A stretch of 64,000 nt of DNA from Shewanella morhuae (lineage in GTDB: Bacteria; Pseudomonadota; Gammaproteobacteria; Enterobacterales; Shewanellaceae): assembly GCF_900156405.1 (NCBI RefSeq), contig NZ_FTNN01000009.1:1-64000 (forward strand), read 5' to 3'. Below the pieces are notes generated by a model. It searched no databases. It was not told the DNA's origin and saw only the letters and a program-made list of their open reading frames with translations. The translations under genes and the position numbers were made by a program. Positions 49,056 through 57,997 of the stretch are shown here, piece after piece. Each line of letters starts with the position of its first letter. The first letter of the stretch is position 1.

Positions 49056-49868
49056 ATGCAAGTTAACACGAGTCGTATGCCTGTGCTGTTTGTGCCCCAC
49101 GGTGGTGGCCCAATGCCTTTACTCAATGATGTCAATCATCAGGAGTTATGTACATTTTTAACCTCAGTGACGGCGTCCATTCCAACACCTACGGCGATTG
49201 TGCTGATCACCGCCCATTGGGAAGAGTCTGTGGTGACGTTATCGAGTAGCCCAAACCCCGCGATTTTGTATGATTATTATGGTTTTCCACCACAAGCTTA
49301 CCAGCTGACGTATCCGGCTGCTGGTGAACCAGAATTAGCCGCACAAATTGCGAATATGCTAAATGAAAAGGGGATTGCTGCCCGCTTAGATAGCAATCGT
49401 GCATTTGATCACGGCACCTTTGTGCCACTTAAGTTGATGTATCCCGAGGCGGATATTCCTGTGGTGCAGATGTCTTTAATTAACAGCCTCGATCCTAACG
49501 CGCACATTGCCATTGGGGAAGCTTTAGTCCCACTGCGCGACCAGGGGGTGTTGATTGTGGGCTCTGGCATGTCGTTTCACAATATGCGGGCGTTTTTTTC
49601 AAGCGATCCTACAGTACAAAGCCGCAGCGCAGAGTTTGACTACTGGCTCACGCAAACATTAACGGCAAGTGCGAGCACTGCCGAGGCTAAAGCTGCATTA
49701 ATCCACTGGGAAATGGCCCCTGAAGCGCGTTTTAGTCATCCGCGGGAAGAACATTTATTACCGCTACATGTGTGTTTTGGTGCAGGGAGCAGTGATTCAT
49801 CTCAAGCGCTACGTAACTTTAACGGTATTTTGTTAAACACACTGATCTCAGGCTATATCTGGCAATAA
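49056..49868 (+). CDS. DODA-type (class III) extradiol dioxygenase
   Basis: This protein of about 270 residues belongs to the LigB/DODA family (YgiD-like), Fe(II) or Zn enzymes that open catechol rings. Metal ligands lie in VPHGGGPMPLL, AHWEES and NRAFDHGTFVPLKLMYPEADIPVVQMSL, with GSGMSFHNMRAFF near the third quarter. The start at ATG 49056 is favoured; a TTG frame opens at 49002 just after the DoxX stop but lacks a ribosome site. It forms a pair with the DoxX gene under the divergent LysR regulator. The natural substrate is unknown. Confidence 0.87.
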   Translation: MQVNTSRMPVLFVPHGGGPMPLLNDVNHQELCTFLTSVTASIPTPTAIVLITAHWEESVVTLSSSPNPAILYDYYGFPPQAYQLTYPAAGEPELAAQIANMLNEKGIAARLDSNRAFDHGTFVPLKLMYPEADIPVVQMSLINSLDPNAHIAIGEALVPLRDQGVLIVGSGMSFHNMRAFFSSDPTVQSRSAEFDYWLTQTLTASASTAEAKAALIHWEMAPEARFSHPREEHLLPLHVCFGAGSSDSSQALRNFNGILLNTLISGYIWQ

Positions 49869-49930
49869 TCAGATGTTGAGTGTGTGTCGTTGAATATGGC
49901 TGCAGACTAGATTTGGCTTCGCTAGCCAAT

Positions 49931-49968
49931 AAAAAAGGTTCATATCTGTTGAGGATACGAATCTTTTT
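49931..49968. terminator. Bidirectional terminator
   Basis: A 15-bp arm (one mismatch, one G-U) beginning AAAAAGGTTC and ending ATCTTTTT encloses a seven-base loop between converging dioxygenase and menA genes. Confidence 0.87.
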
Positions 49969-50031
49969 GTATTCACGATTAAGCTGCGGCGTTTTGTCGC
50001 GGCTTATAGCATTAGCATAGCGGCTTTACTC

Positions 50032-50907
50032 TTATGCGGTAAACACTAGACCTACGCTAAACAAAGTACTGAAAATCATGGTTAACTTAGCTGTGCGGCC
50101 AAGTAATGGATTTAACGCTTCACCGGATACAGCATAAAAATCACTACTAAGTTTACGCGCGATAAGCAGTGATAAGCCCGCGAGTAATACAGGGAGTCCC
50201 GGTAAAATACCGAGCAGAAAGCCTGCAATGACTAGACCAAAGGGCAGGTAAATCAGTGCTTGATATAGCACTTTTGATTGCGCTTCGCCGATACGTACAG
50301 CCAGAGTGTGTTTGCCTGCTTGGGTGTCGGTACGAATATCGCGGGTGTTGTTGACCAGCATGATAGCCGCATTGAATAGCCCAATAGCACAACCTAGTAA
50401 CCACGCATTGATTGTGGTATCACCCGCCTGCAGATAATAACTACCGACAACGGCCACTAATCCAAAAAAGATAAAGGCTGCGACTTCGCCCAGCCCGTGG
50501 GAGGCGAGTGGATAGGGGCCACCACTGTAACCGAGTGCACCTAAAATAGCGGCTGCGGCGAGAATGGCGATAGGCCAGCCGCCATGCCAAATTAAATAAG
50601 AGCCAACAGCAAGTGCCATTAACAGACATAGGATCATGGCATTACGGACGCTAGAGGGCGAAAGCAAACCACTTTGAGTCACGCGAACCGGTCCTAAGCG
50701 TTCGGCGGTATCAATACCATTTTTAAAATCAAAATAGTCGTTAGCGAGGTTGACTGCAATCTGTAATAAAATAGCGCAAAGCATAGAGGTTACAGCGATT
50801 AACCAGCTGTAGCTTTCAAGATGCAGGGCAAGAATATTGCCGATGAGTAAAGGACCTATGGCTGCGGGGAGCGTACGAGGTCTTATGGCTAAAATCCAAG
50901 GATTCAT
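50032..50907 (-). CDS. menA: 1,4-dihydroxy-2-naphthoate polyprenyltransferase
   Basis: MenA joins the polyprenyl chain to DHNA to form demethylmenaquinone, needed for anaerobic respiration. The 291-residue UbiA-fold membrane protein shows the first Asp-rich motif NLANDYFDFKNGIDTAERLGPVRVTQSGLL and the second DIRTDTQAGKHTLAVRIG, with the N-terminal WILAIRPRTLPAAIGPLLIG typical of MenA. About nine helices are present. It is a single gene reading towards the dioxygenase pair. Menaquinone feeds electrons to outer-membrane cytochromes in metal-reducing bacteria. Confidence 0.96.
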   Translation of the reverse strand: MNPWILAIRPRTLPAAIGPLLIGNILALHLESYSWLIAVTSMLCAILLQIAVNLANDYFDFKNGIDTAERLGPVRVTQSGLLSPSSVRNAMILCLLMALAVGSYLIWHGGWPIAILAAAAILGALGYSGGPYPLASHGLGEVAAFIFFGLVAVVGSYYLQAGDTTINAWLLGCAIGLFNAAIMLVNNTRDIRTDTQAGKHTLAVRIGEAQSKVLYQALIYLPFGLVIAGFLLGILPGLPVLLAGLSLLIARKLSSDFYAVSGEALNPLLGRTAKLTMIFSTLFSVGLVFTA

Positions 50908-51276
50908 AGTGTCCAGTCGTTATGGGTAAATGGGAATAGGTTTAAGCTAGGGCTTTATTAATGGATAGCATAACAAGATTTAACTCGAAAGTGAGCACTA
51001 TCTAATAAACGCATGTAGCAGAGTTTGAATTAGCGCACATATGTTGATAGATATTGGTGGATATTTGTCGCCAAGTCCAAAAAAACATAAAAATCTGTAT
51101 TTTTATCCTTGGTGCTGATGAGAGCCCGTCTCTATGCGTATGAACTACCCTAAGTGCCGTAGAATATCATATTTAACTAATTGTTCACATTGCGAATAAT
51201 TGACAGAAAACTGGTCAGCTAAAGGTCAACTGAGTTACCCTTTAGCATTAATGGCTAATTATGTAATAGGATCCCC
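50908..51276. promoter_or_regulatory. Divergent menA/tesB intergenic region
   Basis: This 369-base AT-rich region has no gene. Near 51209 AACTGGTCAGC resembles half of a FadR operator, with GGTCA repeated 11 bases on, before tesB. This is weak evidence and I do not claim binding. Confidence 0.3.
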
Positions 51277-52143
51277 ATGAGTCAGGTATTAGACGATCTT
51301 TTATCATTACTTTCCCTTGAACAAATTGAAATCGGTCTGTTTCGTGGTCAAAGCCAAGATCTGGGATTTGGACATGTATTTGGTGGCCAAGTGATGGGGC
51401 AAGCATTGAGTGCGGCGAAACAAACTGTCCCCACTGAGCGCAAAGTTCACTCATTACACTCTTATTTTTTACGGGCAGGTGACGAGAAGTTACCCATAGT
51501 GTATGAAGTGGAAAATATGCGTGATGGCGGCAGTTTTAGTGCACGCCGTGTGAGTGCTATCCAAAAAGGCCGGCCGATATTCCATATGACCTGTTCGTTC
51601 CAAGAGCCAGAGGAAGGGTTTAGTCATCAAGCAACTATGCCACAAGTGGTTGGCCCCGAAGGTTTATTGAATCAACAAGAATTAGCGATGACGTTGCGGG
51701 ACAAAGTACCGACTAAGATGCTCGAAAAGTTTATGGCCGATGCGCCAATAGAAATGCGACTTGTCAATCCATTACATCCATTTGCTCCCAATGAAACCCA
51801 ACCCTATCGTTATGTTTGGTTAAGAGCTAATGGTCCCATGCCAAGTGATGCGCATATTCATGAATATTTACTTGCGTATGCATCCGATTTTAACTTTTTG
51901 GTGACAGCTGCTCAGCCCCATGGCGTGTCATTTTTGACGCCTGGCGTAAGAATGGCAACGATAGATCATGCTATGTGGTTTCATCGACCCATCAATATGG
52001 GCGAATGGCTGCTGTACAGTATTGATAGCCCTAATGCCAGCGGTGGACGAGGTTATGTCAGAGGACAATTTTTTAATCAACAGGGTGAATTAGTTGCTTC
52101 TGCTACGCAAGAAGGGCTGATTCGTATGGTAAAAGGAAATTAA
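51277..52143 (+). CDS. tesB: Acyl-CoA thioesterase II
   Basis: TesB hydrolyses acyl-CoAs to free acids and CoA. The 288-residue double hotdog protein shows FRGQSQDLGFGHVFGGQVMGQALSAAKQTV, HSLHSYFLRAGDEKLPIVYEVENMRDGGSFSARRVSAIQKGRPIFHMTCSFQ in the first fold, and YLLAYASDFNFLVTAAQPHGV, MATIDHAMWFHRP with the catalytic Asp in SIDHAMW-type context in the second. GGAT stands before the ATG. The YbaY-type lipoprotein gene follows after one base, the same pairing as in E. coli. Confidence 0.97.
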   Translation: MSQVLDDLLSLLSLEQIEIGLFRGQSQDLGFGHVFGGQVMGQALSAAKQTVPTERKVHSLHSYFLRAGDEKLPIVYEVENMRDGGSFSARRVSAIQKGRPIFHMTCSFQEPEEGFSHQATMPQVVGPEGLLNQQELAMTLRDKVPTKMLEKFMADAPIEMRLVNPLHPFAPNETQPYRYVWLRANGPMPSDAHIHEYLLAYASDFNFLVTAAQPHGVSFLTPGVRMATIDHAMWFHRPINMGEWLLYSIDSPNASGGRGYVRGQFFNQQGELVASATQEGLIRMVKGN

Positions 52144-52144
52144 G

Positions 52145-52546
52145 ATGTATCTTAAAATTAAGGCGTTAATCGTATTCTCTCTAATGGCATTGTTGCTTAA
52201 TGGCTGCGTGACAGTACAGCCTGAACAGCCAGTTATCATTAATGGTGCTGCGGGTTATTTAGAAAAAATTCCCTTACCACAAGGTTGTCAAATTACGATT
52301 GCTATTATCGACTTTAATACTCCAGGGGTTATTGTTGCACAAAAAACCTTTGATATTGCCAGAGCACCAGTGCCGTTTAAGTTTACGCTGCCCGCCAAAT
52401 CAATTGATAAAAAGATTCAATATGGCGTTGTGGCGATGATCAAATATCAAAACCAAGTGATTTTCCAAACCTATGACAGGTTCCCGGTGATCAATAATGA
52501 TAAATTCACCACTGAAGTATTAATGAAAGCAGTTATGGCAAAGTAG
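52145..52546 (+). CDS. ybaY: YbaY-family lipoprotein
   Basis: This 133-residue lipoprotein has the lipobox LLNGC (Cys about 21). The rest is a beta-sandwich of the YbaY type: GYLEKIPLPQGCQITIAIIDF, VIVAQKTFDIARAPVPFKFTLP and QYGVVAMIKYQNQVIFQTYDRFPVI. Its function is not known. It is tied to tesB by a one-base gap, and the same order in E. coli (tesB next to ybaY) supports the name. It is expected at the inner face of the outer membrane. Confidence 0.85.
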   Translation: MYLKIKALIVFSLMALLLNGCVTVQPEQPVIINGAAGYLEKIPLPQGCQITIAIIDFNTPGVIVAQKTFDIARAPVPFKFTLPAKSIDKKIQYGVVAMIKYQNQVIFQTYDRFPVINNDKFTTEVLMKAVMAK

Positions 52547-52645
52547 TTGTAGTCAAAATAGCTATAGCTGAAATAACGATGGGCGCAGTCACTATGACTA
52601 TTGCCTAGTGTTAATCTAAGTCAGAATCTGATTTTGATTTTGATT

Positions 52646-52686
52646 AAAAAAAAGCCCTTTCAATGTTCGGTTGAAAGGGCTTTTTT
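52646..52686. terminator. Bidirectional terminator
   Basis: AAAAAAGCCCTTTCAA and TTGAAAGGGCTTTTTT form a 16-bp perfect stem with a seven-base loop between converging ybaY and yciK. Confidence 0.96.
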
Positions 52687-52700
52687 GTGTGTAACAAAAT

Positions 52701-53438
52701 CTATTGAGCGTTAAATTGCTGACCGTTTACTGTGTTTGAGTCTGAACCCATTAAATATAAATAGGTCGGCATGATCTCCTCTGCAGTTTTAAGATCCAAT
52801 GGATTCTCAGCAGGATAGGCTTTAGCGCGCATTTCAGTGCGAGTCGCTCCAGGATTGATACTATTGACACGGATTGACGTGCCATCACATTCATGGGCGA
52901 GGACTTGCATCATGCCTTCGGTGGCAAATTTAGAGAAGGCATAAGGCCCCCAATAGGCTCTACCTTGGCGACCGACGCTGCTTGAGGTAAAAATAATCGA
53001 GGCACTTGGCGCTTGGCGCATCACAGGTAATAAGGCTTTTGTTAGCATAACTTGCGCGATGACGTTTACTTTCAGTACATCTTCAAGTGATGGAATATCT
53101 ATATGTTCAAACGGACCTAAAGCGCCAAGCAAACTCGCGTTATGTAATAAGCCGTCTAAAGAATCAAATTGCTCAGCGATGGTATCAGCCATATCACGAT
53201 AATGTTGTTCGGTCGCGCCCTTAAGATCTAATGGCACTATGGCGGGTTTTGGGTAACCCGCATGTTCTATTTCATCGTAAACAGCCTCTAGTTTTTTTAC
53301 TGTTTTACCCAGCAGAATCACCGTGGCGCCGTGCTTTGCAAACTCGATGGCAGCAGTACGACCAATACCAGCCCCAGCACCTGTCACTAAAATTGTTTTG
53401 CCTTTGAGTAAATCTTTTACTGCTTGATATTCCAACAT
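52701..53438 (-). CDS. yciK: YciK-family short-chain dehydrogenase
   Basis: This 245-residue SDR oxidoreductase shows TGAGAGIGRTAA (NAD(P) glycine motif), NASLLG, FTSSSVGRQGRAYWGPYAFSKFATEGMMQVLAHE with catalytic Ser-Tyr-Lys, and NSINPGATRTEMRAKAYP. It matches E. coli YciK along its length. The ATG at 53438 (MLEYQAVKDLLKGKTILVTG) fits the YciK start; the open frame extends 72 bases up to 53510 but that part is not conserved in the family. The substrate is unknown. Confidence 0.93.
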   Translation of the reverse strand: MLEYQAVKDLLKGKTILVTGAGAGIGRTAAIEFAKHGATVILLGKTVKKLEAVYDEIEHAGYPKPAIVPLDLKGATEQHYRDMADTIAEQFDSLDGLLHNASLLGALGPFEHIDIPSLEDVLKVNVIAQVMLTKALLPVMRQAPSASIIFTSSSVGRQGRAYWGPYAFSKFATEGMMQVLAHECDGTSIRVNSINPGATRTEMRAKAYPAENPLDLKTAEEIMPTYLYLMGSDSNTVNGQQFNAQ

Positions 53439-53620
53439 GAGTCTCTTTTTCCTCTTGGCGAGAATGCCCGCCATTTCTACAGTCGCCGAAGTGACAAACG
53501 CATGTTTCAAACAAATGAATGAAACTTTGTTATTAATAGCGAAAATGTTTGTGACAAACTTGTAGCTAACTAAATATATTTACGTTAACTTGAAATGAGT
53601 TAGGGGCTAACATAAGCCCT

Positions 53621-53654
53621 ATTAGTCACAGTGCTGACGGCTATTGTGACTAAT
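53621..53654. promoter_or_regulatory. Perfect inverted repeat upstream of lipase gene
   Basis: ATTAGTCACA and TGTGACTAAT are exact complements 14 bases apart, ending 46 bases before the lipase start. It may be a regulator site or a leader hairpin. The TGTGA half resembles CRP sites but the spacing is wrong. Confidence 0.5.
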
Positions 53655-53700
53655 TTATTGGGGAAAACAAAACTATTACAACGAGATTTGGGGAAATAAG

Positions 53701-56184
53701 ATGAAAAGACTCATTTTGGGTGTTGCGATTGCATCTGCGCTGGGACTCACTGGATGTGGTGAGGACAGCTATAACGAACTCAAGGATAAGACAGAAGCAC
53801 TCGTCCCTGAATCGCACATGGTGTTCGACCCTGCTAATGCTAAAGTGCCATTGCCGAACGATTTGCTCTTCAGTGGTACCACTGACGGTACCTTATCCAT
53901 TCCCGGTGAAAACTCGGGCAATTATGTAGACCCACAAATAGCGCTTGGGGCGTTAGATGGTTGGTCGACAACATCACCCATTTCTATTGATATCGAGTTA
54001 GCGAAAAAGAATGATGGTACACCACTGACACTCGTGGCAGCATCAGTTGCACAACCAGGCGCGGTTAGAGTGTTTGAGGCTACGGTTGGCGGTCCATTGT
54101 CTTCTGATCCTGAATGTACGACTAAGCCTTCTGTATCAGCGTGTAAGGTGGGAGCCGAGTTACAGTTTGGCGTTGACTTTGTATCCACTGCATCAGGCAA
54201 CAAAGTGGTAGTAGTGCCACTTAAACCTCTTAAGGCTGGACAATCGTATATTTATGCGACGACTAATCTTATTCAAGACTCTGAAGGTCGCGGTATTGCG
54301 CCATCAACCACCTACGGTTTGTTGAAGATGGATATCAATACGTTACCGTTAGAAACGCCAGACCAGCTCATGCTACAAACCTTAGTGAATAGCTATGAAA
54401 AAGGGATTGCAGCGGCTCACAATGTTGATCCATTAACCATCAGTTACTCTGGTTTATTTACAACCCAATCCGTCGCTAACGTATATGAAACCACAAAACT
54501 GCTGATGGCGAGGGGCGCTCCCTATGCACCAAGTTTTGTCGAAACACCAACACCAGCTGGCTATACCGTTGCACAAGCTGCAGGTTTAACGCCTGATGCT
54601 GGAGCGGCCTACGTAGTGTCAAGTTTAGCCGATGTGTATACCGCTAAAATTAAACTGCCTATTTACGGTGACTGTTCTTCAGTGAGCTGCTTATCTTCTG
54701 CAGGGCAGCCATTAATTAATGGTCATTGGAAAGCACAAGGCGATAGTCCTGTCTCGGTATTGCTCGCATTACAAGCAGGCACACTAAGTCAAACTAATTT
54801 TGGTATGCAAGCCGTCGCTAATGGTATTGCCAATCCTGCCGATGCGTTAGCGAATCCGTCTTTAATGGCGGGTAAAACTTGGTTGTTAGACGATGGTACT
54901 GCGGTAGATAAAACTAAGCATCTCACTAAGTTCAACCCCATTCCGGCCATCAAAAGCTATGAAACCGTATCTGTGCTGATTTCTATGCCAAATGCAGTTA
55001 AATTAGCGAATTTTTATCAGCAGCAAGGTATTCCTTTTACACCGCCGACTGCGGGCTGGCCAACAACTATTGCACTACACGGCTTAGGGGGTGGTAAAGA
55101 AATGTCATTGGCCTACGCTGGTTCATATGCGGCGATGGGTGTTGCAACGATTGCTATTGATATGCCGCTCCATGGGGCGCGTTCATTTGATGCTAACGGC
55201 GATGGTGTCTATGAAATATCGGCAACAGATCCTTCTTTTGGGGCTGTTGTTGGCACACCGGATGCCTTTAAAAATGGTAATCCATTAGTGTTCGTGAATA
55301 TTTCAAGTACTCTGTCGGTGCGTGATAATTTCCGTCAAGCGACTATGGACCATTTAGGTGTGCGTCTTGCGTTGACCGGTTTAGCGCAGGGCTTAGCACA
55401 AGCTGGTCAGCCACAGGTATTTGATGTGTCTAAAATCAGTGCGCAAGGCCTTAGCTTAGGCGCTATCGTCGGTACTGATTTTGCGACCTATGCTAGTACT
55501 GGTATGAAAGATCCTGCAACGGGGAGTGCATTACCTAACCCTTATGCTATCAATGCGGTATCGCTAGTGGCACCAGCAGGTGGCTTAGCGGGCTCATTTG
55601 CCGGTTCTGCAACCTTTGGCCCTGTGTTGTTTAGCAATATCACCGCATCGCCAACTTTCCAAGCGTTGGTCAATGCAGCTAACACGGCAGGTTATGAGGT
55701 GGGTAGCCCTGAATATGCAGCATTAGTACAAGCCGTATATGCGCAGTTTATTCCGACGTTTGCATTTGCTGTACAAACGGCCGTGGACTCGGCGGATCCT
55801 GTAAACCATGCCGCTATGTTAAAAGCGACAGGTTTACCTGTTCATTTGATTGAAATTGCAGGCGATGGTAATGGTAACTTACCCGATCAAGTATTACCGA
55901 ACCGCGTGGATAGTTTCCCGTTATCGGGTACTGAACCGCTGATTTCTGCCATTGGTTTACCTTGCGTTGATAGCACGGCAAAAGGTCACGGCGTAGTGCG
56001 TTTCTCTAAAGGTCACCATAGTTCGATTGTGAGCCCAGGTGAAACGGATGCAACAGATGGTATGGCAGGGGCTGCAACCGTGGAAATGCAGACTCAAGTG
56101 GCAACCTATGCTGCGACTGCAGGTAAAGGTGATGCGACTATTTTAGTGACAAACAGTGACGTCATTGCGACTTGTCCTAACTAA
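53701..56184 (+). CDS. VolA/Pla-1/cef-family surface lipase lipoprotein
   Basis: This 827-residue lipoprotein (lipobox LGLTGC, Cys about 19) has the Vibrio VolA/Pla-1/cef lipase architecture. The N-terminal domain has MVFDPANAKVPLPNDLLFSGTTDGTLSIP and a long beta-rich region. A C-terminal alpha/beta hydrolase follows with IALHGLGGGKEMSLAYAGSYAAMGVATIAIDMPLHGARS and the nucleophile GLSLGAIVG (Ser about 581). It probably cleaves external phospholipid or lysophosphatidylcholine for use of host or environmental fatty acids. It stands alone with its own terminator, and a palindrome lies just upstream. Confidence 0.92.
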   Translation: MKRLILGVAIASALGLTGCGEDSYNELKDKTEALVPESHMVFDPANAKVPLPNDLLFSGTTDGTLSIPGENSGNYVDPQIALGALDGWSTTSPISIDIELAKKNDGTPLTLVAASVAQPGAVRVFEATVGGPLSSDPECTTKPSVSACKVGAELQFGVDFVSTASGNKVVVVPLKPLKAGQSYIYATTNLIQDSEGRGIAPSTTYGLLKMDINTLPLETPDQLMLQTLVNSYEKGIAAAHNVDPLTISYSGLFTTQSVANVYETTKLLMARGAPYAPSFVETPTPAGYTVAQAAGLTPDAGAAYVVSSLADVYTAKIKLPIYGDCSSVSCLSSAGQPLINGHWKAQGDSPVSVLLALQAGTLSQTNFGMQAVANGIANPADALANPSLMAGKTWLLDDGTAVDKTKHLTKFNPIPAIKSYETVSVLISMPNAVKLANFYQQQGIPFTPPTAGWPTTIALHGLGGGKEMSLAYAGSYAAMGVATIAIDMPLHGARSFDANGDGVYEISATDPSFGAVVGTPDAFKNGNPLVFVNISSTLSVRDNFRQATMDHLGVRLALTGLAQGLAQAGQPQVFDVSKISAQGLSLGAIVGTDFATYASTGMKDPATGSALPNPYAINAVSLVAPAGGLAGSFAGSATFGPVLFSNITASPTFQALVNAANTAGYEVGSPEYAALVQAVYAQFIPTFAFAVQTAVDSADPVNHAAMLKATGLPVHLIEIAGDGNGNLPDQVLPNRVDSFPLSGTEPLISAIGLPCVDSTAKGHGVVRFSKGHHSSIVSPGETDATDGMAGAATVEMQTQVATYAATAGKGDATILVTNSDVIATCPN

Positions 56185-56202
56185 TCTTGTTTTAATCTGA
56201 AG

Positions 56203-56227
56203 AACCCAGCCAATGCTGGGTTTTTTT
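56203..56227 (+). terminator. Lipase gene terminator
   Basis: AACCCAGC / GCTGGGTT with a four-base loop and T7, 18 bases after the stop. Confidence 0.95.
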
Positions 56228-56292
56228 ATGCCCCTTTAGGCTGTTAGAATAGCCAGTAATTGATTGAATGAAGTACCTTAACGGAGAGCGCT

Positions 56293-57309
56293 TTGGAATT
56301 TTTATACGAGTATGGAATGTTTTTGGCGAAAGCTGCCACGATAGTTGTCGCAATTGTTGCTGTTATTATTGTGGTATTGGCTTCCACTGTTAAACATAAG
56401 TCAGATAAAGGCGAGTTAAGGATCACTAATCTGTCTGAAGAATTAGAAGAACTGAAGCACGGTTTAAAAGAAGAACTCCTTTCAAAGAAACAATTCAAAG
56501 CCTATGAAAAGCAATTAAAGGCTGAAGAAAAGGCAAAAGACAAAACTGCTGATGATGCCAGCATGGGCAAAGTGTTTGTGCTCGACTTTAAGGGCAGTAT
56601 CGATGCCGCTGAAGTTGCGTCGCTGCGTGAAGAAATCAGTGCCATTTTGGCTATCGCCGACAAAGGTGATAAGGTGGTTGTTAATGTTGAAAGTGGCGGC
56701 GGTATGGTACATGGCTATGGTCTAGCCTCTAGCCAACTCGATCGTTTACGCCAAGCAAATATCCCGCTAACGGTGTGCGTTGATAAAGTGGCCGCCAGTG
56801 GGGGTTATATGATGGCCTGTGTTGCCAATAAAATTTACGCCGCTCCCTTTGCCATTGTTGGTTCAATTGGTGTTGTGGCTCAATTGCCTAACTTTAGTCG
56901 GTTGTTGAAAAAGCATGAAATTGACTATGAGCAGCATACCGCGGGTAACTTCAAACGTACCTTGACCGTATTTGGTGAAAATACCGATGAAGGAAGACAG
57001 AAGTTTCAAGAAGAATTAGAAGAAACCCATGTTTTATTCAAGGAGTTTGTCGGTAAATATCGGCCTGAACTGGATCTTGCAAAAGTGGCAACGGGTGAAC
57101 ATTGGTACGGCCAGCAAGCGATAGAGCTAGGTTTAGTCGATGCAATTTCTACCAGTGATGATGTGATTATGTCTCTTGCCGGTGAGCGCGCTGTGTACAA
57201 GATACGTTATCAAATTAGAAAAAAATTAGCTGATAAAATTGCCCATGGCGCTTCGTTATCTGTGAACGCGATTTTTAATCGTCTCATCGAGAAAAATCGC
57301 CCAATGTAA
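56293..57309 (+). CDS. sohB: Inner-membrane serine protease SohB
   Basis: SohB is a signal-peptide-peptidase-like protease (S49 family, 338 residues). The N-terminal anchor (LYEYGMFLAKAATIVVAIVAVIIVVLAS) is followed by VFVLDFKGSIDAAEVASLREEISAIL, GGGMVHGYGLASSQLDRLRQANIPLTVCVDKVAASGGYMMACVA (Ser nucleophile in AASGGY) and FKRTLTVFGENTDEGRQKF (catalytic Lys region). It matches E. coli SohB across its length. The TTG start is chosen because it yields the conserved MEFLYEYGMFLAK start with GGAGAG before it. A terminator follows within 30 bases of the stop. Confidence 0.97.
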   Translation: MEFLYEYGMFLAKAATIVVAIVAVIIVVLASTVKHKSDKGELRITNLSEELEELKHGLKEELLSKKQFKAYEKQLKAEEKAKDKTADDASMGKVFVLDFKGSIDAAEVASLREEISAILAIADKGDKVVVNVESGGGMVHGYGLASSQLDRLRQANIPLTVCVDKVAASGGYMMACVANKIYAAPFAIVGSIGVVAQLPNFSRLLKKHEIDYEQHTAGNFKRTLTVFGENTDEGRQKFQEELEETHVLFKEFVGKYRPELDLAKVATGEHWYGQQAIELGLVDAISTSDDVIMSLAGERAVYKIRYQIRKKLADKIAHGASLSVNAIFNRLIEKNRPM

Positions 57310-57337
57310 CCTGAATTCTGTTCTGTGATGAAAGTAG

Positions 57338-57364
57338 AGCGCCTGTATTTACCGGCGCTTTTTT
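57338..57364 (+). terminator. sohB terminator
   Basis: AGCGCC / GGCGCT with a ten-base loop followed by T6, starting 29 bases after the sohB stop. Confidence 0.85.
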
Positions 57365-57365
57365 A

Positions 57366-57891
57366 TATCTGTAGTGGCATATTGCAGCAACAAGGCTGGC
57401 CTGTAGTAGGTTGGAGTTCGTTAACATATTACTGGAAACAGAAAGAACCCAAAACCGTTGCGCAAGATACGGTGGCGATTATTGATAAGTATGAGGCTGA
57501 ATTTGGCACTCAAAAAGTATTATTTGTGGGTTATTCTTTCGGTGCTGAAATCATTCCTTTTGTGTTAAATAATATGCCACTTAAGTATCAGCAGAAGGTG
57601 ATTGGCGGGGTATTACTGTCGCCATCTTTAACTTCTGACTTTGAAATACACGTGAGTGAAATCATTACGTCAAATAATGAGTCGGCTAGTTACCTCACTT
57701 TACCTGAGGTTAATAAACAAAAAACAGTGCCTATGTTGTGTTTGTATGGCAAAGATGATGATGCTCCACAGCATTTGTGCCCTGCGGTAAAACAATCGAA
57801 TGTCACTGTGATGGAATTAGCGGGCGGTCATAGCTTTGATGATGATTATAAAAAAGTGGTGACAATTATAAAGCGCTGGTTGAAACACTAA
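57366..57891 (+). pseudogene. VirJ/AcvB-like alpha/beta hydrolase, 5' deleted
   Basis: About 174 codons read as the VirJ domain: QQQGWPVVGWSSLTYYWKQKEPKTVAQDTVAII, the GYSFGAEIIPFVLNNMP nucleophile loop, LLSPSLTSDFEIH and a final GGHSFDDDYKKV with the catalytic His. The usual signal peptide and the LYSGDGGW opening are absent. The sequence joins sohB's terminator directly, so an ATG at 57325 or 57328 lies within that hairpin and has no ribosome site. The most likely reading is a remnant left by deletion, though the core triad is intact. VirJ-type proteins act in the periplasm on lipid substrates. Confidence 0.75.
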
Positions 57892-57997
57892 TTTCGGTTA
57901 TCTGTTAAAAAAAGACCACTACTCCACAATCTCTGTCTAGATGCTTATGTATCTCTGAGTTCGAGCATTTAGCTTTTATTACCAAGAGATACCTAGA

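Noticed and set aside
51209..51232. FadR-like half site AACTGGTCAGC before tesB
   Set aside because: Only one half matches the known operator; too weak to call.
53439..53510. 24-residue extension of YciK
   Set aside because: Not present in YciK homologues; a start with a ribosome site lies downstream.
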